64,000 nucleotides of DNA from Cherax quadricarinatus (taxonomy: Eukaryota > Arthropoda > Malacostraca > Decapoda > Parastacidae). This document shows, piece by piece, positions 1 to 12,153 of this stretch. How positions within the stretch are numbered: position 1 is the first letter of the stretch; each line of letters begins with the position of its first letter. The notes under the pieces are model-generated. The model did no database searches. It worked only from the letters and a program-made list of their open reading frames with translations, and had not been told where the DNA came from. The position numbers and the translations under genes are program-made. The stretch spans positions 62,001-126,000 of the forward strand of contig NW_027195532.1 of assembly GCF_038502225.1 (NCBI RefSeq), written 5' to 3'.

Positions 1-2450
1 TTGCCGCACATCTTTCGCCATCAAGGGGTACACCACAGCCACGTGCCACAATTTAGGATAAATGAGTGTATTAACTACAATGACTCTCTGTTGTATAGTC
101 AAACCACTCGTTCTTATTCCCCCTAACCTAAGCAAGACCCTTTGCACTACCGTTTTAGAATTTGCCTCTCTAGCCCCCTGCGCTGCCCCTCTGTACAATA
201 CTCCACAAATTTTTATCTGCTCTATGACCTGCCATCCATTCTTATTTCCCAGTTCCCCTCCCACCCATGACCTAACCTCCAGTAATTTCGACTTCTCACT
301 ATTAACACTCATACCTGTTGCTCCACTAAATATTTGAACAATTCTGCTTACATTCTCTAACCCCTCCTCTCCCCCCACTAAGACCGTTGTGTCATCCACA
401 TAACCAACTATACCCATAGCACCCCTAAGTCTTACCCCCCTCACTTACTCCTACATTTATCAACTTATATAATGGGTCTTGCAGACATGCAAACAGGATC
501 TGAGACATGGGACATCCCTGCCTCAGCCCCCTACCCATACTAACCATCTTCCCCACCTTTCCATTTATTTGCATTCGTATTTCTGTACCTCTGTATAAAA
601 TTTCTGTCCACTGCACAATTTCCTCACCGAAACCCATCCTCCTCATAATCATCCATAATGCCTCTCTCTCTACACAATCATAAGCCACCTTCCAATCCAA
701 AGCAAGAACACCTCCACCGTTCAATCTATGCTCCTCTATATAACCCTTTATCCTCCCATGCCCACTAAACATTGTTCGCCCTGGCACACCCATCTGTCCC
801 ATATCTATAACCTTCCCAATTACTTTATGCAACCTATTACCTAAAACGTTGGCAAACAATTTCTGATCTCCGCACATTAATGACAAACCTCTGTAATCTA
901 GGATGCTATTCTGTACTTTCCCCTTTGGAAACATAACTACTACACCTGTCCTTTGTGTTAGACTCATGCTTCCCTTATCCTTCATCACATTCACCAACTG
1001 CACCAAGATTTCTTTCATGACATCCCAGTTGCTCAAATAAAATTCATTTGGGATTTCATCTATCCAAGGTGCTTTCCCGACACTCATCCCTTTTAAAGCC
1101 GTCCACTCTTCCTCTTCATCTATAGGCCCGTCTATCATCGCTCTATTTGCTGACTCTAGGTTTCTCTGTATCCCCTTCTCTAAAACCTTCAGATCTCCTA
1201 TCTTCCTGTTTCCCCCTCTCATATATATCTCAAACCACTTATCAGCCTAAACACTCATACTTTCCGTAGTTACTAACCTCTGTTCCACCCTATACCTTCC
1301 CACATCCGTATGTACGTCCAACTTCATCATAGTCCTTATCCTCTGTCCTGTCTTTAATCGCTGCAATACATAGGCAGATGGCTTATCTCCCCATAAAACA
1401 TCTTCCAATACACCTCTCAATCTCTCACCATCAAATCTTGCATTCTGCATTTCCATCAATTGTGCTTTGATGCCCTCAATCTCTTGTACTGGATAAACCC
1501 CACTGAAACCTTCATAGCACTGTTTCAACTGCCATTCCAAATACCTCTGTAAGCCATATTTCCACTGACTTACCTCCTTTCCTTTCCTCATATAAAAATT
1601 TTTGATTCCTGGTTTAGCATATTCCTCCCACCATCGTAGTATATCACCTCCCTTTCTCCCCTTGGCCCACTCATTTGTCCACCACTCAACAAAACTAACA
1701 CCGTCCTCCAGCTCATCTAACAATCTCACATTAAGTTTCCGATAACTCATGTAATGCTTTGATAAACCTCCCCATCCCACATCCACGACCACTCCTCTAT
1801 GATCTGAAAACAACGTTTATAGTTTCTGTATTAGCAGCCTGTAACCCGGGAGAAGCATAAATACGATCTAGTAGTGCCGCATATCCTCTCCTCACATAAG
1901 TATGCTCCACGTTCCATCCCTCCCCCCTCACTAAATCCGGTAAGCCTGCTCCCCCTAAAACATCACGTAGGACCACCAAAACACACCCTGCACCCCTCGG
2001 CTCCACATCTTTTCTACGTATCACACTATTCCAATCCCCTCCAAATAATGAATAAACAGGTAACCACAGCATATGATAAATTAGTGTGTCCCATACAAAA
2101 TCCTCTTTAACACGTCTATTACTGTCCGCCGGCATGTATACACTCACAAAACACACACATACCCCACCCCATGTTCCATCCACCCTCGCTACTCTCCCAT
2201 CTCCCCCTTCTTCCCAATGTAACAATTGGAAAGGACTGGTCTCAGCTATTAAAACAGCAACACCTCCCTTAAGCTTCCTAGTATACCCAGGATAAACTTT
2301 ATATCCATCTACCAACAAATTCCTTCCATACCTAAAATTATGCTCTTGTAAAAATATTACTTGTATTCCAAGTCTCTTTAAAAAATCACTAAAGATCTTA
2401 TGCTTTACACCAGCCCTTAGGCCATTAACATTTAATGTTAGACACTTCAA
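1..2450 (-). pseudogene. LINE A1 ORF2 remnant (endonuclease + reverse transcriptase)
   Basis: Three open stretches (2450-1797, 1813-1247, 1222-425), with coding similarity continuing to position 1. The first starts LNVNGLRAG and contains FLQEHNF and FGGDWNSV, motifs of an APE-like endonuclease that nicks target DNA. The third carries RT motifs, including ALDWKVAYDCVE and the GRGLRQGCPMSQ block. The catalytic box reads GYVDDTTV in the complement of about 383-418. Positions 1-90 (complement) still match the thumb segment of A2 (QRVIVVN, WHVA). Frameshifts near 1810 and 1230 break the gene. No ATG precedes the endonuclease; the first codon after ORF1 in this frame is TTG, and the second copy has the same layout. 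Confidence 0.85.
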
Positions 2451-2454
2451 AATG

Positions 2455-3677
2455 CTATCGGGGGCTTACCAATTGATCGATATCCTTGTCTTTCCTTACA
2501 TTTTTGCACAAAATACTTTTCACAATGTCCTTTCTTTGCTCAACTGTTACTTTTTTTTGCACATCCACTGAGAGTTTCTTACCAGATCGTTGCGCTGGTG
2601 TGAGGACATCATCACTATCAGAAGCCCATGCCTCTTTCTTGCATGATGCCTCTACTATGTGCATTCCCTCATCTTCATATTCCACATTGTGGACTTCAAC
2701 CACAACCTCACTAATCCTCTGTGATTGCATATCCCCATCACCCACATTATCCACCTCTTGAATTCCACCCTCACCTACAAGTTTCCCATCCGACACCATG
2801 CTTAGTGTCCCATACTCATTCTGATCATCCAAGAATTCTTGTATAACAGTGTCTATTGCAGCCGTAACTTGACTACCCAATTCCACTCATCTCACCTCAT
2901 CCTCCATATGCATATTCTCAGTAACTTGAGAGACCTCTGGTAATGTTGCACATTCTACCGGATTGTCCTCCACGATTTCACTCCATGTTCTATGATCTTG
3001 AAGATGCTTCCCTGTAGACTGGGTCGTCACCTCTCTCTCCTTCCCCACGCCTTTCCCATCTCCATGTTTCTCAGGTGTCGATCGACGAGAACACATTACT
3101 GCCATATGATCAAAAGTTCCACACAGTCTACAGGTTCGTCTCTGCCTCGCATATGTTACATATACCTGAGTTCTAAAGTCACTCAGTGTCACATATGATG
3201 GTATAGATTTGCGCAAAGACATTTTGAGGGTAAAGGAGCCCTCACGCAGTCCAGCATACATACCATCAGACCACCTTCCAATTTATGCCTGATGTATAAC
3301 ACAATACTCATTGAATATTGCTTTTATATCTTCTTCATCCGCTTCAAATGGGACATTCCGTAACTTTACCCAAGTATAATACTTGGATACGTCCCTCAGT
3401 CGTACTTCTAAACCTTCATACACACGTCTTGGTATCTTTCCACCATCTTGTCATATGTCACAGCTGTCGCGAATTTCACAAAGATCCTTGTAGCTCCGTT
3501 TAAGGCAATACCATCCAGATCTTCGTTGTTGCTGCAGTAGGTATCTCGTAGTATGGCAGGCAGCATAACAGAAGCATTGGTATGATAAACCGTTCCTTTC
3601 AACACCTCAATGCACACAGTGTTGATTCTCCGCCTGATAGCCTGCACTATTTTGTGAAAATCACTCAGTGCTACCAA
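2455..3677 (-). pseudogene. LINE A1 ORF1 remnant (CCHC nucleic-acid-binding protein)
   Basis: The ORF1 protein of this LINE class coats the RNA during retrotransposition. Pieces lie at 3677-3408 (N-terminus), 3261-2887 (with the knuckle CRLCGTFDHMAVMC, spacing C-x2-C-x4-H-x4-C) and 2886-2455 (acidic C-terminus). A TGA at 2889-2887 is a simple in-frame nonsense codon: the frame goes straight on with GTG. A frameshift separates 3408 from 3261. Similarity to ORF1 of A2 runs along the length, including DVLTPAQRSGKK near the C-terminus. It is clearly inactive. ORF1 ends with TAG at 2457-2455, five bases before the ORF2 frame opens. Confidence 0.8.
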
Positions 3678-3712
3678 CAGGTGCTAGCTCAACCGCCAAT
3701 GTCCGTCCTCCA

Positions 3713-4850
3713 CCAAGGTTGAGTGACGAATGCAGGAGCAAGGCGTAGCACAACCTCACGGCCCGAGAGTGATGAGGTCAAAGTTACAGAGTATGTGGTC
3801 AATTAGGGTGGCTGAGAACTGTGTGATCCGGATTGGTGTATTAATTAGTTGAGTGCAACTATTTAAACCTAGAATTTGCTTATACCTTTTACATAGCCCT
3901 TTTATGTGGTGCTAATAAAATGTTGAATAATTACACTAACTCTGGAATTTTTTTACATAATTTCTTAAATGTACAACACATAAATAAGATAATAATTTTG
4001 TAATAAAATATGAGGCTGATTTGACGTTTTCCTGAAATTTCAAGTAGGGGGGTGTAGAACAGCTGCGGAGTGAAGCCGGGGGAGGACGCCATATTGAATT
4101 TAGTGTGTGAACACTGTACTGAATTGCACAAAGTAATCAGGTGATCTCAAAGGTCAGTTGGTGTAAATTGGCCTCAGTCTGTAATTTAGAAATTTCTGAC
4201 ATGTTCCTGCTGAAGAATTGGGATAAATAGTTTGCGGCAACCAGGACAAAAAAATAGAAGACCTCAATGAATCCTTCCCAACAACACACCTTAGCTAAGT
4301 GGCACTTACCCATAATAGTAGTGTACTTTGGGGATCAGCGATGTATGCCAAAGTAACACAAAGTAGAGGTGGTCTCCCCTCACTGCTGGTCCCTCCAACT
4401 TCCACAACCCTTCGTGCTCCCGGTACCCCCACCCTCGCCACCTGCCCGTGCCCCTGTGCCCCTACTCTAATTTTTCGAGTTTGGGAGGATTTTCGATTTG
4501 TTTGAGTTTTACCGGCTTTTTGAGAATATTGCCTGCTGTTCCAACATTTTACCCTTTTTCTAGAATTTTACCAAATTTTCTCGAATTTTGACAGTTTTTT
4601 GAATATTTTTGAGTCACCCCTCTATCTCCTGGGATCAAAGTTTACCTCAATTTTTTCAATGCTCCACTTCCTAGAATCAAGATTTACTCCAAGGTAGACA
4701 CATTTTGGGTTCTTCCCTATGGGGGTTAGAGATACATTTTCACTCCTCTGTACAGGTTCCCTTTAAAAATTTCTTGATATCAGTAACCCTCTATGCGGTA
4801 TGGTAAAGGTTCCCCTATGGCTCATGGTAAGGTCTCCTATACGGGGGTAC
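3713..4850. other. Non-coding stretch, no recognised gene
   Basis: I see no supportable coding or RNA gene here. About 4500-4620 is T-rich with repeated ttttgag/tttaccg-type words. About 4600-4850 has loosely repeated phrases (caaagtttacctcaa, aagatttactccaa; repeated ccctatgg). This looks like decayed repeat DNA. Confidence 0.5.
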
Positions 4851-4944
4851 AACAGGTTGAATCAAGTAAACACAGAGTGGGTGAACACTAAGTGAACAAC
4901 AGGTTGAATCAAGTAAACACAGAGTGGGTGAACACTAAGTGAAC
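4851..4944. repeat. Perfect 47-bp tandem duplication
   Basis: Two identical 47-bp copies abut (4851-4897 and 4898-4944). Each begins aacaggttgaatc and ends ctaagtgaac. A third copy starts (aacaag) and diverges at once. The exact identity implies a recent duplication. Confidence 0.95.
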
Positions 4945-4969
4945 AACAAGATAAAACAGGACTACACTA

Positions 4970-5892
4970 ATACACCTTTTTTTTGTCATTTATTTTCCAC
5001 TCTTTGACTCAAAAGTCCGCACCTTACTGCTGACTATAGGTTGGTTACAAACTCCTTGCGACTCAAGAACTGCACAGTCCCCTGTACTACAAGAAATTCG
5101 TAACCTACCTTGCTCTTGTAGCGTGAGCTATGGTGTTCTTCACACCTTCGACAGATATCGGTGACTTGATAGAAGCTGAAGTATCCTTGGATGTCCACGT
5201 CTTCCATAGTCTAGAAATACGCACACTGGTACACTGTGTTCCACAGTGTACCAGTGTGATTTGTCTTTATTGTTCAAAATCTTATCACTAAAGAAGCTGA
5301 TCACACTTCTCTTAAGTGTTTATTGTGTTTTATGAGACACTTTGTTCACACTAACGCACAGATCGTTCTTTGTTGGTTATCCTGGCGTCAGTGTCACTCT
5401 CAGTAGAGTCAAAAGTAATCTGAAGACGCCACAGCACCCCATGCCGTTACTGCCCCTAGCACAAAGGAAAAGCTGACATAGTACTTTTGCTTCCTTGCCA
5501 CTTCCTCGATGAAGCAAAGCAGAATGTTTAAATCTTGCTGTCTTAAGCATAGACAACAATGTCCACTATCTTTACTATGGTAATAAAGTGGGAGCAGGAT
5601 TTTCCTTAAATGTCCTGCTAAAGTAAGAGATGTACTGTCTCTTATTAAAATACACTCTGCAACACTGGACTGCAAGGAGCAGCGGTCAACTTGACCACAG
5701 GTCGCATACTCGTACTGCATCTGCGATCAATTACTCACTGTAGCAGTAAACAAGATGCTTGCCCCTTCTGAGAGGGCTGGGCCCCTCAGGGCTGAGAGGG
5801 GATCAAGGGGCTGAAGGGGGCTGATACCCCCCTCCTGGAGAAAATTTCTCCACATACACCTTTTTTTTGTCATTTATTTTCCACTCTTTCAT
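4970..5892. repeat. Non-coding spacer bounded by a direct repeat
   Basis: A block of about 35 bp with the T8 tract and tgtcatttattttccactc occurs at about 4971-5006 and again at about 5854-5890. The 850 bp between them includes a short inverted repeat (cactggtacactgtg against cacagtgtaccagtg near 5223-5253) and no supportable gene. The inverted repeat plus flanking direct repeat could mark an old insertion, but no transposon ends are recognisable. Confidence 0.5.
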
Positions 5893-6057
5893 TAATAACA
5901 ACAAATTTAGTAGAATTTTCCTCTCTTTCCTTCACTCCCATCTCCCTCCACACACACCCAATCTCACCCTCACTCTATCCACAACCCCTCAATTTTCACT
6001 AGTCTTATCCATCCACTTACATTTGTTTTCCACTCATAACCCCGCATCAATCCACAA

Positions 6058-6930
6058 CTAACACTCCTCCAGGCACCATCTCCATAAATCATGGTCGCCA
6101 CACTTCATCTATCTTCCCTAATCCATCTCCTCAAAAGTCACATACACTTCTCCATCTCACCCACAACTCACAACATTTCACAACACCCAACATGGCACTA
6201 TCGTATATATTGGATCATGTTTTGTACAACTTCCAGATCCCAGGTATTGGAGTCCCCTCTACTGGTGCCCCCCAAAATTTCTCGTTTCAATAATAAATAA
6301 AAAAGTTTTCAAGTGTTTAATGACTCTAATATACAATTTCATTCATAACCCAGAATGTTTCCCGTTTTTACTAATTCATCAAAAGTCACCCACATCTCTT
6401 CACCTCACCCCCAATCTTTCCAACACTTCACCTCTTCACAGCCACACATCTATCTCCCAACACCTCACCTCTTCACAGCCACACATCCATCTCCAACACC
6501 TCACCTCTTCACAGCCACACATCCATCTCCCAACACCTCACCTCTTCTCAGCCACACATCCATCTCCCAACACCTCACTCCCCCTCACTCATAATGCACA
6601 ACAACCCACAAACACCCACAACACTTACAACTTATGACGATCACACAATACCCAGCCACAATTTCACTTGTCTCAATTTTACATATCAAGAATTAAGATT
6701 TCTGTAAATATAACATAACACTAATATTACGCATTTTTCTCTAGTTCAACCACAACACCCACAACCCACAACACCCACATCAACACACAACGAACACTCC
6801 TCCAGGCACCATCATCAGAGTTGCTACAATTCATCTGTCTTCCCTACTCCATCTCCTCAAAAATCACATACCTCTCTCCATCTCAAGCAAAACTCACAAC
6901 ATTTCACAACACCCAACATCTCACTACCCA
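6058..6930. repeat. Duplicated CA-rich block with internal 37-bp minisatellite
   Basis: About 6058-6200 and about 6785-6930 are diverged copies of one block: both run through aacactcctccaggcacc, then ctccatctcctcaaaa, then aacatttcacaacaccc. Between them, about 6420-6590 holds four copies of a 36-37-bp unit (cacctcacctcttcacagcc then acacatccatctcccaa). Open frames here are products of the low-complexity strand (almost no G) and not genes. Confidence 0.75.
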
Positions 6931-7611
6931 TCTATTGTGTCATGTTTGTACAAGATACAAAATTTCACTCAACACAACACCCCACAATTTTCTCGTTTTC
7001 GTAATACAACAAAAGATATCACTTCACAAGTCACAAGACATCACATTCTTTCACTTACAACTTATAACCTCTTATTCACCCTCAATTTCACTTGTCACAA
7101 TTTTTACATTCCAGGATTTAAGATTTCAATTGTTATAATTATGGAAAATTTATAAGGGGTTACCTGTATGAACCTCACCATTACATTCATACAAGTAATC
7201 TCATTGGGAGGCGACAACCATATATTATTTACAGTAATTACCCCGTGTAGGCCTCTGAGAAAACTTAAGCCACCCCTGGTCGCTGCAAGTGGCCCCTTCT
7301 ATAACCCACACAGATCTTACCCATATCTATCCTAGACCAGTATAGAAGTGGAAAGCACCCACAAGTGCAGTGCTACTAATTAGTTGTGGACTGTATGGAT
7401 TATATTAAAGTGACTGAAGGAAAAGATGGGGAGTGGTTACACGTGAACATAACGAGACTATTACTTACCAGATATTCTCTGGCGGTCACTTGTTGTAGCT
7501 GGATCACCCACAACCTATCAAATTACAACATACCTAACTGGCCAGTATCAGTTTGCTATAACTATAAAGGTTACTTAACTGTGGGTGGTTGATGCTCCTT
7601 ATTTCCTCCAT
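6931..7611. other. Non-coding stretch before LINE B1
   Basis: Continuation of the CA/TC-rich DNA to about 7140, then ordinary-composition sequence to 7611. No coding signal or RNA gene is recognisable. Similarity to LINE B begins abruptly at about 7612, the 5' truncation point of B1. Confidence 0.5.
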
Positions 7612-9925
7612 CCAGTCATTCCTGGAGTGGAACCACAGTCGATGGCCTCCACTCCAAACCAACAGATACAGATACTAATGCCGGAGAAAAAATCCCCCCC
7701 CCCCAGTACCAACAATACCACCAGTCCGATGACATTCTTTGCAAATATACAGGGTCTAAAGTCAGCAACAAACAACAAAATACCTTTCATCCGCAGACTC
7801 CTTGCAGAGGCAAAGGCAATGTTCGCGGCTTTCACTGAGACCCACATAAAGGATCACTTGGACAACGAAATATGGATCCCAGGTTACAACCTATACAGAT
7901 GTGACAGAGTGAACACGCAAAAGGGGGGGGGGTTGGCCTGTACATTGCAGAGTCACTTGTTTGCACAGAACTGCTAAATGCCTCAAATGATGTAGTGGAA
8001 GTTTTAGCAGTAAAGGTCGAGAACCAAAACCTAGTCATTGTGGTAGTCTACAAGCCTCCGGATGCAACATCCCAGCAATTCCAGGAACAGCTGTTAAAAA
8101 TTGACCACTGTCTGGAAAATCTTCCAGCTCCTGCATCCAACATCTTGCTCCTGGGGGATTTCAACTTAAGGCACCTAAAATGGAGGAATATAGCAAATAA
8201 TATTGTTGCAGTAATAACACCAGGAGGCAGCTCTGATGAAAACTCACACTCACACGAGCTTTTAAATCTCTGCACAAAATTCAATTTAAACCAGCAAATA
8301 ATAGAGCCTACTAGACTGGAGAATACACTAGATCTCATCTTCACTAACAATGAAGATCTGATAAGAAATGTCACCATATCAAAAACAATATACTCAGATC
8401 ACAACATAATTGAGGTTTAGACATGTATGCGTGGAGCCCCAGACCGACATAATGAGATTAGTCATGAGGGAGCATTCACCAAATTCAACTTCAATAACAA
8501 AAACATAAAGTGGGACCAAGTAAACCAAGTCCTAACCGATATAAGCTGGGAAGATATACTAAGCAACACAGACCCCAACTTATGCCTAGAACAGATTAAC
8601 TTGGTGGCACTTGATGTATGCACAAGGCTTATTCCTCTAAGAAAAAGGAGGAGTAGATGTAAAATAGAAAGAGACAGGCGCTCCCTTTACAGGCGACGGA
8701 AAAGAATAACAAAGCGGCTAAAAGAGGTCAATATATCTGAAATGCGTAGGGAGACACTGGTCAGAGAAATAGCAAGCATCGAACTCAAGCTAAAGGAATC
8801 TTATAGGAGTCAGGAATCGCGGGAAGAACTAAAAGCCATCAATGAAATCGAAAGAAACCCAAAGTATTTCTTCTCCTATGCCAAATCAAAGTCGAGAACA
8901 ACATCCAGTATTGGGCCCCTACTTAAACAAGATGGGTTCTACACAGATGACAGCAAGGAAATGAGTGAGCTACTCAAGTCCCAATATGACTCAGTTTTCA
9001 GCAAGCCGCTAACCATACTGAGAGTCGAAGATCAAAATGAATTTTTTATGAGAGAGCCACAAAATTTGGTTAACACAAGCCTATCCGATGTTATCCTGAC
9101 GCCAAATGACTTCGAACAGGCGATAAATGACATGCCCATGCACTCTGCCCCAGGACCAGACTCATGGAACTCCGTGTTCATCAAGAACTGCAAGAAGCCC
9201 CTATCACGAGCCTTTTCCATCCTATGGAGAGGGAGCATGGACACGGGGGTCGTCCCACAGTTACTAAAAACAACAGACATAGCCCCACTCCACAAAGGGG
9301 GCAGTAAAGCAACAGCAAACAACTACAGACCAATAGCAATAACATCCCATATCATAAAAATCTTTGAAAGGGTCCTAAGAAGCAAGATCACCACCCATCT
9401 AGAAACCCATCAGTTATACAACCCAGGGCAACATGGGTTTAGAACAGGTCGCTCCTGTCTGTCTCAACTATTGGATCACTACGACAAGGTCTTAAATGCA
9501 CTAGAAGATAAAAAGAATGCAGATGTAATATATACAGACTTTGCAAAAGCCTTCGACAATTGTGACCATGGCGTAATAGCGCACAAAATGCGTGCTAAAG
9601 GAATAATGGGAAAAGTCGGTCGATGGATCTATAATTTCCTCACTAACAGAACACAGAGAGTAGTCGTCAACAGAGTAAAGTCCGAGGCAGCTACGGTGAA
9701 AAGCTCTGTTCCACAAAGCACAGTACTCGCTCCCATCTTGTTCCTCATCCTCATATCCGACATAGACAAGGATGTCAGCCACAGCTCCGTGTCTTCCTTT
9801 GCAGATGACACCCGAATCTGCATGACAGAGTCTTCAATTGCAGACACTGCAAGGCTCCAGGCGGACATCAACCGAATCTTTCAGTGGGCTGCAGAAAACA
9901 ATATGAAGTTCAAAGTTCTCGCTTT
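7612..9925 (+). pseudogene. LINE B1: CR1-like ORF2, truncated at both ends, frameshifted
   Basis: Endonuclease and most of the RT of a CR1-like non-LTR element, nearly identical to B4 (28048-32057 -). EN motifs: TETHIKD, LLLGDFNLRHLKW and a YSDHN box near 8390. RT motifs: HSAPGPDSWNS, PLHKGGSK..NYRPIAITS, YTDFAKAFD and SSFADDTRI (about 9795-9820). Lesions: a G-run of 10 at about 7923-7932 where B4 has 11, giving a -1 shift; a TAG at 8418-8420 where B4 reads CAG; and a 3' break at about 9925 after ENNMKF, beyond which unrelated LINE E sequence begins on the other strand. ORF1 is absent because the copy starts at the ORF1/ORF2 overlap. Confidence 0.9.
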
Positions 9926-10850
9926 CTCAGTACTTCTGTTGCCCTTGGGTACAAACCTCTCCTCAGCTTCCTTGCTTATGTTGTCATATATCCCATTATC
10001 TTGTTTACTGACTTCCCTGCCAGCTCTCTGTCCCACTGAACCCCGTGTAGGAAATTCCTCATGCCTATGTAGTCCCCTCTCTTGTAGTTTGGCTTCATTC
10101 GTCCTGCCCTTCCTGTTCCCCTCTCCACTTGTAACTCAACTTTACTAAGCTCAGAACCACATGGTTGCTGGCTCCAAGAGGGCTCTCATATGTGATGTCC
10201 TGAATGTCAGCACTACTCAAGGTGAATACTAGGTCCAGTCTTGCTGGTTCATCCTGTCCTCTCTCTATGGTGGTGTCCCTAACGTACTTTTGCATGAAGT
10301 TTTCCAGTGCCACCTCCATCATCTTGGCCCTCCACATTTCTGGGCCCCCATGTGTCTCCAGGTTCTCCTAGTCGATTTCCTTGTGGTTGAAGTCACATAT
10401 GATCAGTAGCTTTTCCCTGCTCATATGAACCCTTCTGGCCACCTCAGCTAGTGTGTCAACCATCACTCAATTACTCTCATCATACTCTTGCTTTGGCCTC
10501 TTACTCTTTTGTGGTGAGTTATAAAATCACTGCAATTACCACCTTGGGACCTCCAGACTGAAGTGTTCCTATTATGTAGTCTCTTGCTTCTCCTCTATCT
10601 CCTCTCTCCATCTCATCAAAATCCCATTGGTTTTTGATGAGAAGTGCCAATCCTCCACTCCCTCTGTTCTCTCTATCTTTCTTCAGGATTTGATATCCTG
10701 TTGGAAAGATAGCATCTGTTATCATTCTTGTGAGCTTGGTTTCTGTGAGAGTTATAATGTCCTGTGATGCCTCTTCGACTCTTTCGTGCCATTCTTCCCT
10801 CATATTCATTATTCCATCAGCATTAGTGTACCATACCTTCAGTTTCCTCT
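9926..10850 (-). pseudogene. LINE E1: CR1-like endonuclease-domain fragment
   Basis: On the minus strand, 10809-10519 encodes an APE endonuclease N-terminal half (DIITLTETKL, GGLALLIKNQW) and 10337-10095 its C-terminal half (EPARLDLVFT, PLGASNHVVLS, the SDH-type catalytic segment with N for D). About 10130-9926 continues into the linker towards the RT (NYKRGDYIGMRNFL, then in a shifted frame RFVPKG). Frameshifts separate the parts and no RT follows because the fragment is joined to B1 at 9925. The motif style is CR1-like. The region just 5' (10851-11082) has no clear coding content. Confidence 0.75.
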
Positions 10851-11082
10851 CCTACACTGTGTTCTCGGGGGTCTGTGAGGGTGGGGGGGACCTGGCAGTG
10901 TGCTGTGGGATTTTATGGTGTAGTGTGGGATGGGGCTGTTAGTGTAGATTCTGGTTTGCGGGTTTGGTTGTAGGGTGGTTCTGGTGTTCTGCCCTGCTCT
11001 GGTTGCCCTCTCCTCTGCTGATTCTGTCCTTGTCTCCCTTCCTAGCCCCTTTTGCATCTGTGTCCTCTCCCTGTGTGTGTGT

Positions 11083-11202
11083 ACTCACCTAGTTGTACTC
11101 ACCTAGTTGAGGTTGCAGGGGTTGAGTCCTAGCTCCTGGCCCCGTCTCTTCACTGGTCGCTACTAGGTCACTCTCCCTGAACCGTGAGCTTTATCATACC
11201 TC

Positions 11203-11204
<2 letters not shown>
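11083..11204 (-). mobile_element. Solo 3' end of a CR1-like LINE
   Basis: About 120 bp starting with two copies of tactcacctagttg and continuing gcaggggttgag, ctcctggccccgtctcttcactgg and gagctttatcatacctc. The same sequence forms the 3' end of the CR1-like LINE at 61160-62795. In minus-strand sense it ends in the short tandem repeat rather than poly-A, as CR1/L2-type elements do. No coding part is attached. Confidence 0.75.

Positions 11205-11252
<48 letters not shown>
11203..11252. repeat. (GT)n microsatellite
   Basis: Uninterrupted dinucleotide GT run of about 50 bp, directly adjoining the solo CR1-like end. Confidence 0.95.
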
Positions 11253-11253
<1 letters not shown>

Positions 11254-12153
11254 CATGCATCTTGTTCTGTATTAGCGAGAAAAAAGTGTCAAGAGCATCT
11301 TTAGGTGTTGCAACAAGGGATGTGTTGACAAGGGTGTTGTGAAATGTTGGAGGACTTGTACAGCATGTTGCAATAGTGTATGTTATGATATGTGGATATT
11401 ATTGAGCTGAGTGAAAATTGTGAGTTGAATGGGAGCCTTGGGATGAGTTATGCTCTTTAAGTCCAGAGAATGTGGGAATTTGTGTAAGTTTTAATGAAAT
11501 TAATGGGATTTTGAGTAAATTTTAATGAAAATGAAAATCGAATGTGAATATTTTCAAGAAAACTTATAGGTGGTAGTGATATCAGTTGAATTGTGGTGGT
11601 GGTGGTGGTGGTGGTGGTGTGGTAGTTAGGTGGAGAGAAGGCAGGTCAGTTCCTGCTGTGACCTGTAATCTTATCAGAGGTAACTCAGATAAGATCACAG
11701 ATAGTCCTCGACAGCTATGTGAATGGTAAAATAAGGTAACTTGAGCAGAAGACACCTGGAGTTGTGAAGTGTGGGATTCAAAGTTTATTCTCTATAAGGA
11801 TTACAATGCTGAGTTTACAGAAGTTTGGTTATTGTTTGGTTTAACATGTAGTAAAATTGAGATTACAGAGTGTACCACTAGAACGCTTAGCATGGCTAGG
11901 CATTTCGGGCATACTTAGTTTTATTCTTAAATGTAAAATATTACAAATTATGAGGTAAGTTGGTATTATGGCTAAGTGACTAAATACTATTTTGTGAGTT
12001 TAGCAGTGTGAATGCTTTTGTTTTGGCACAGTATATAGTTTCAGTATTGGAGTATCACAGGATTCATTATATTAAGACTGAGATTAATATTTCTGTTTAT
12101 GGTCAAATGAGTGTGCGAGTGTAAGTGTGAACCACCAGGTGGTATTCGTGAAG
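11253..12153. other. Non-coding DNA with (GTG)n, probably including the 3' UTR of LINE D
   Basis: A (GTG)8-9 run lies at about 11594-11622. About 11888-11920 carries the word ggcatttcgggca, also present in the hairpin at 60669-60704. The DNA next to 12154 is probably the LINE D 3' UTR, but I cannot place its end: no poly-A or short tandem tail is obvious. Confidence 0.45.

Larger units (their letters stand above)
1..3712 (-). mobile_element. LINE A1: Tx1/L1-like non-LTR retrotransposon, broken, 3' part outside window
   Basis: A two-ORF retrotransposon on the minus strand whose 3' part runs off the left edge. Read 5' to 3' it has an ORF1 with a CCHC knuckle (about 3677 to 2455), then ORF2 with an APE-type endonuclease and a reverse transcriptase (2450 to 1). 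Order and peptide motifs match the intact copy A2 at 21707-27631, for example the shared RRRINTV near the ORF1 start and GRGLRQGCPMSQILFAC in the RT. It has several frameshifts and stops, so it is an old copy. The 5' boundary near 3712 is approximate. The Tx1/L1-like assignment rests on motif order and is inference. Confidence 0.85.

Noticed and set aside
4299..4505. 68-codon + strand frame (possible small gene)
   Set aside because: Low-complexity Thr/Pro-rich product, no neighbour, no splice or promoter support.
6320..6637. 105-codon His/Ser/Thr/Pro-rich frame with internal repeats
   Set aside because: Spans the 37-bp minisatellite in a nearly G-free strand; stop codons containing G are simply rare. 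No family or start context.
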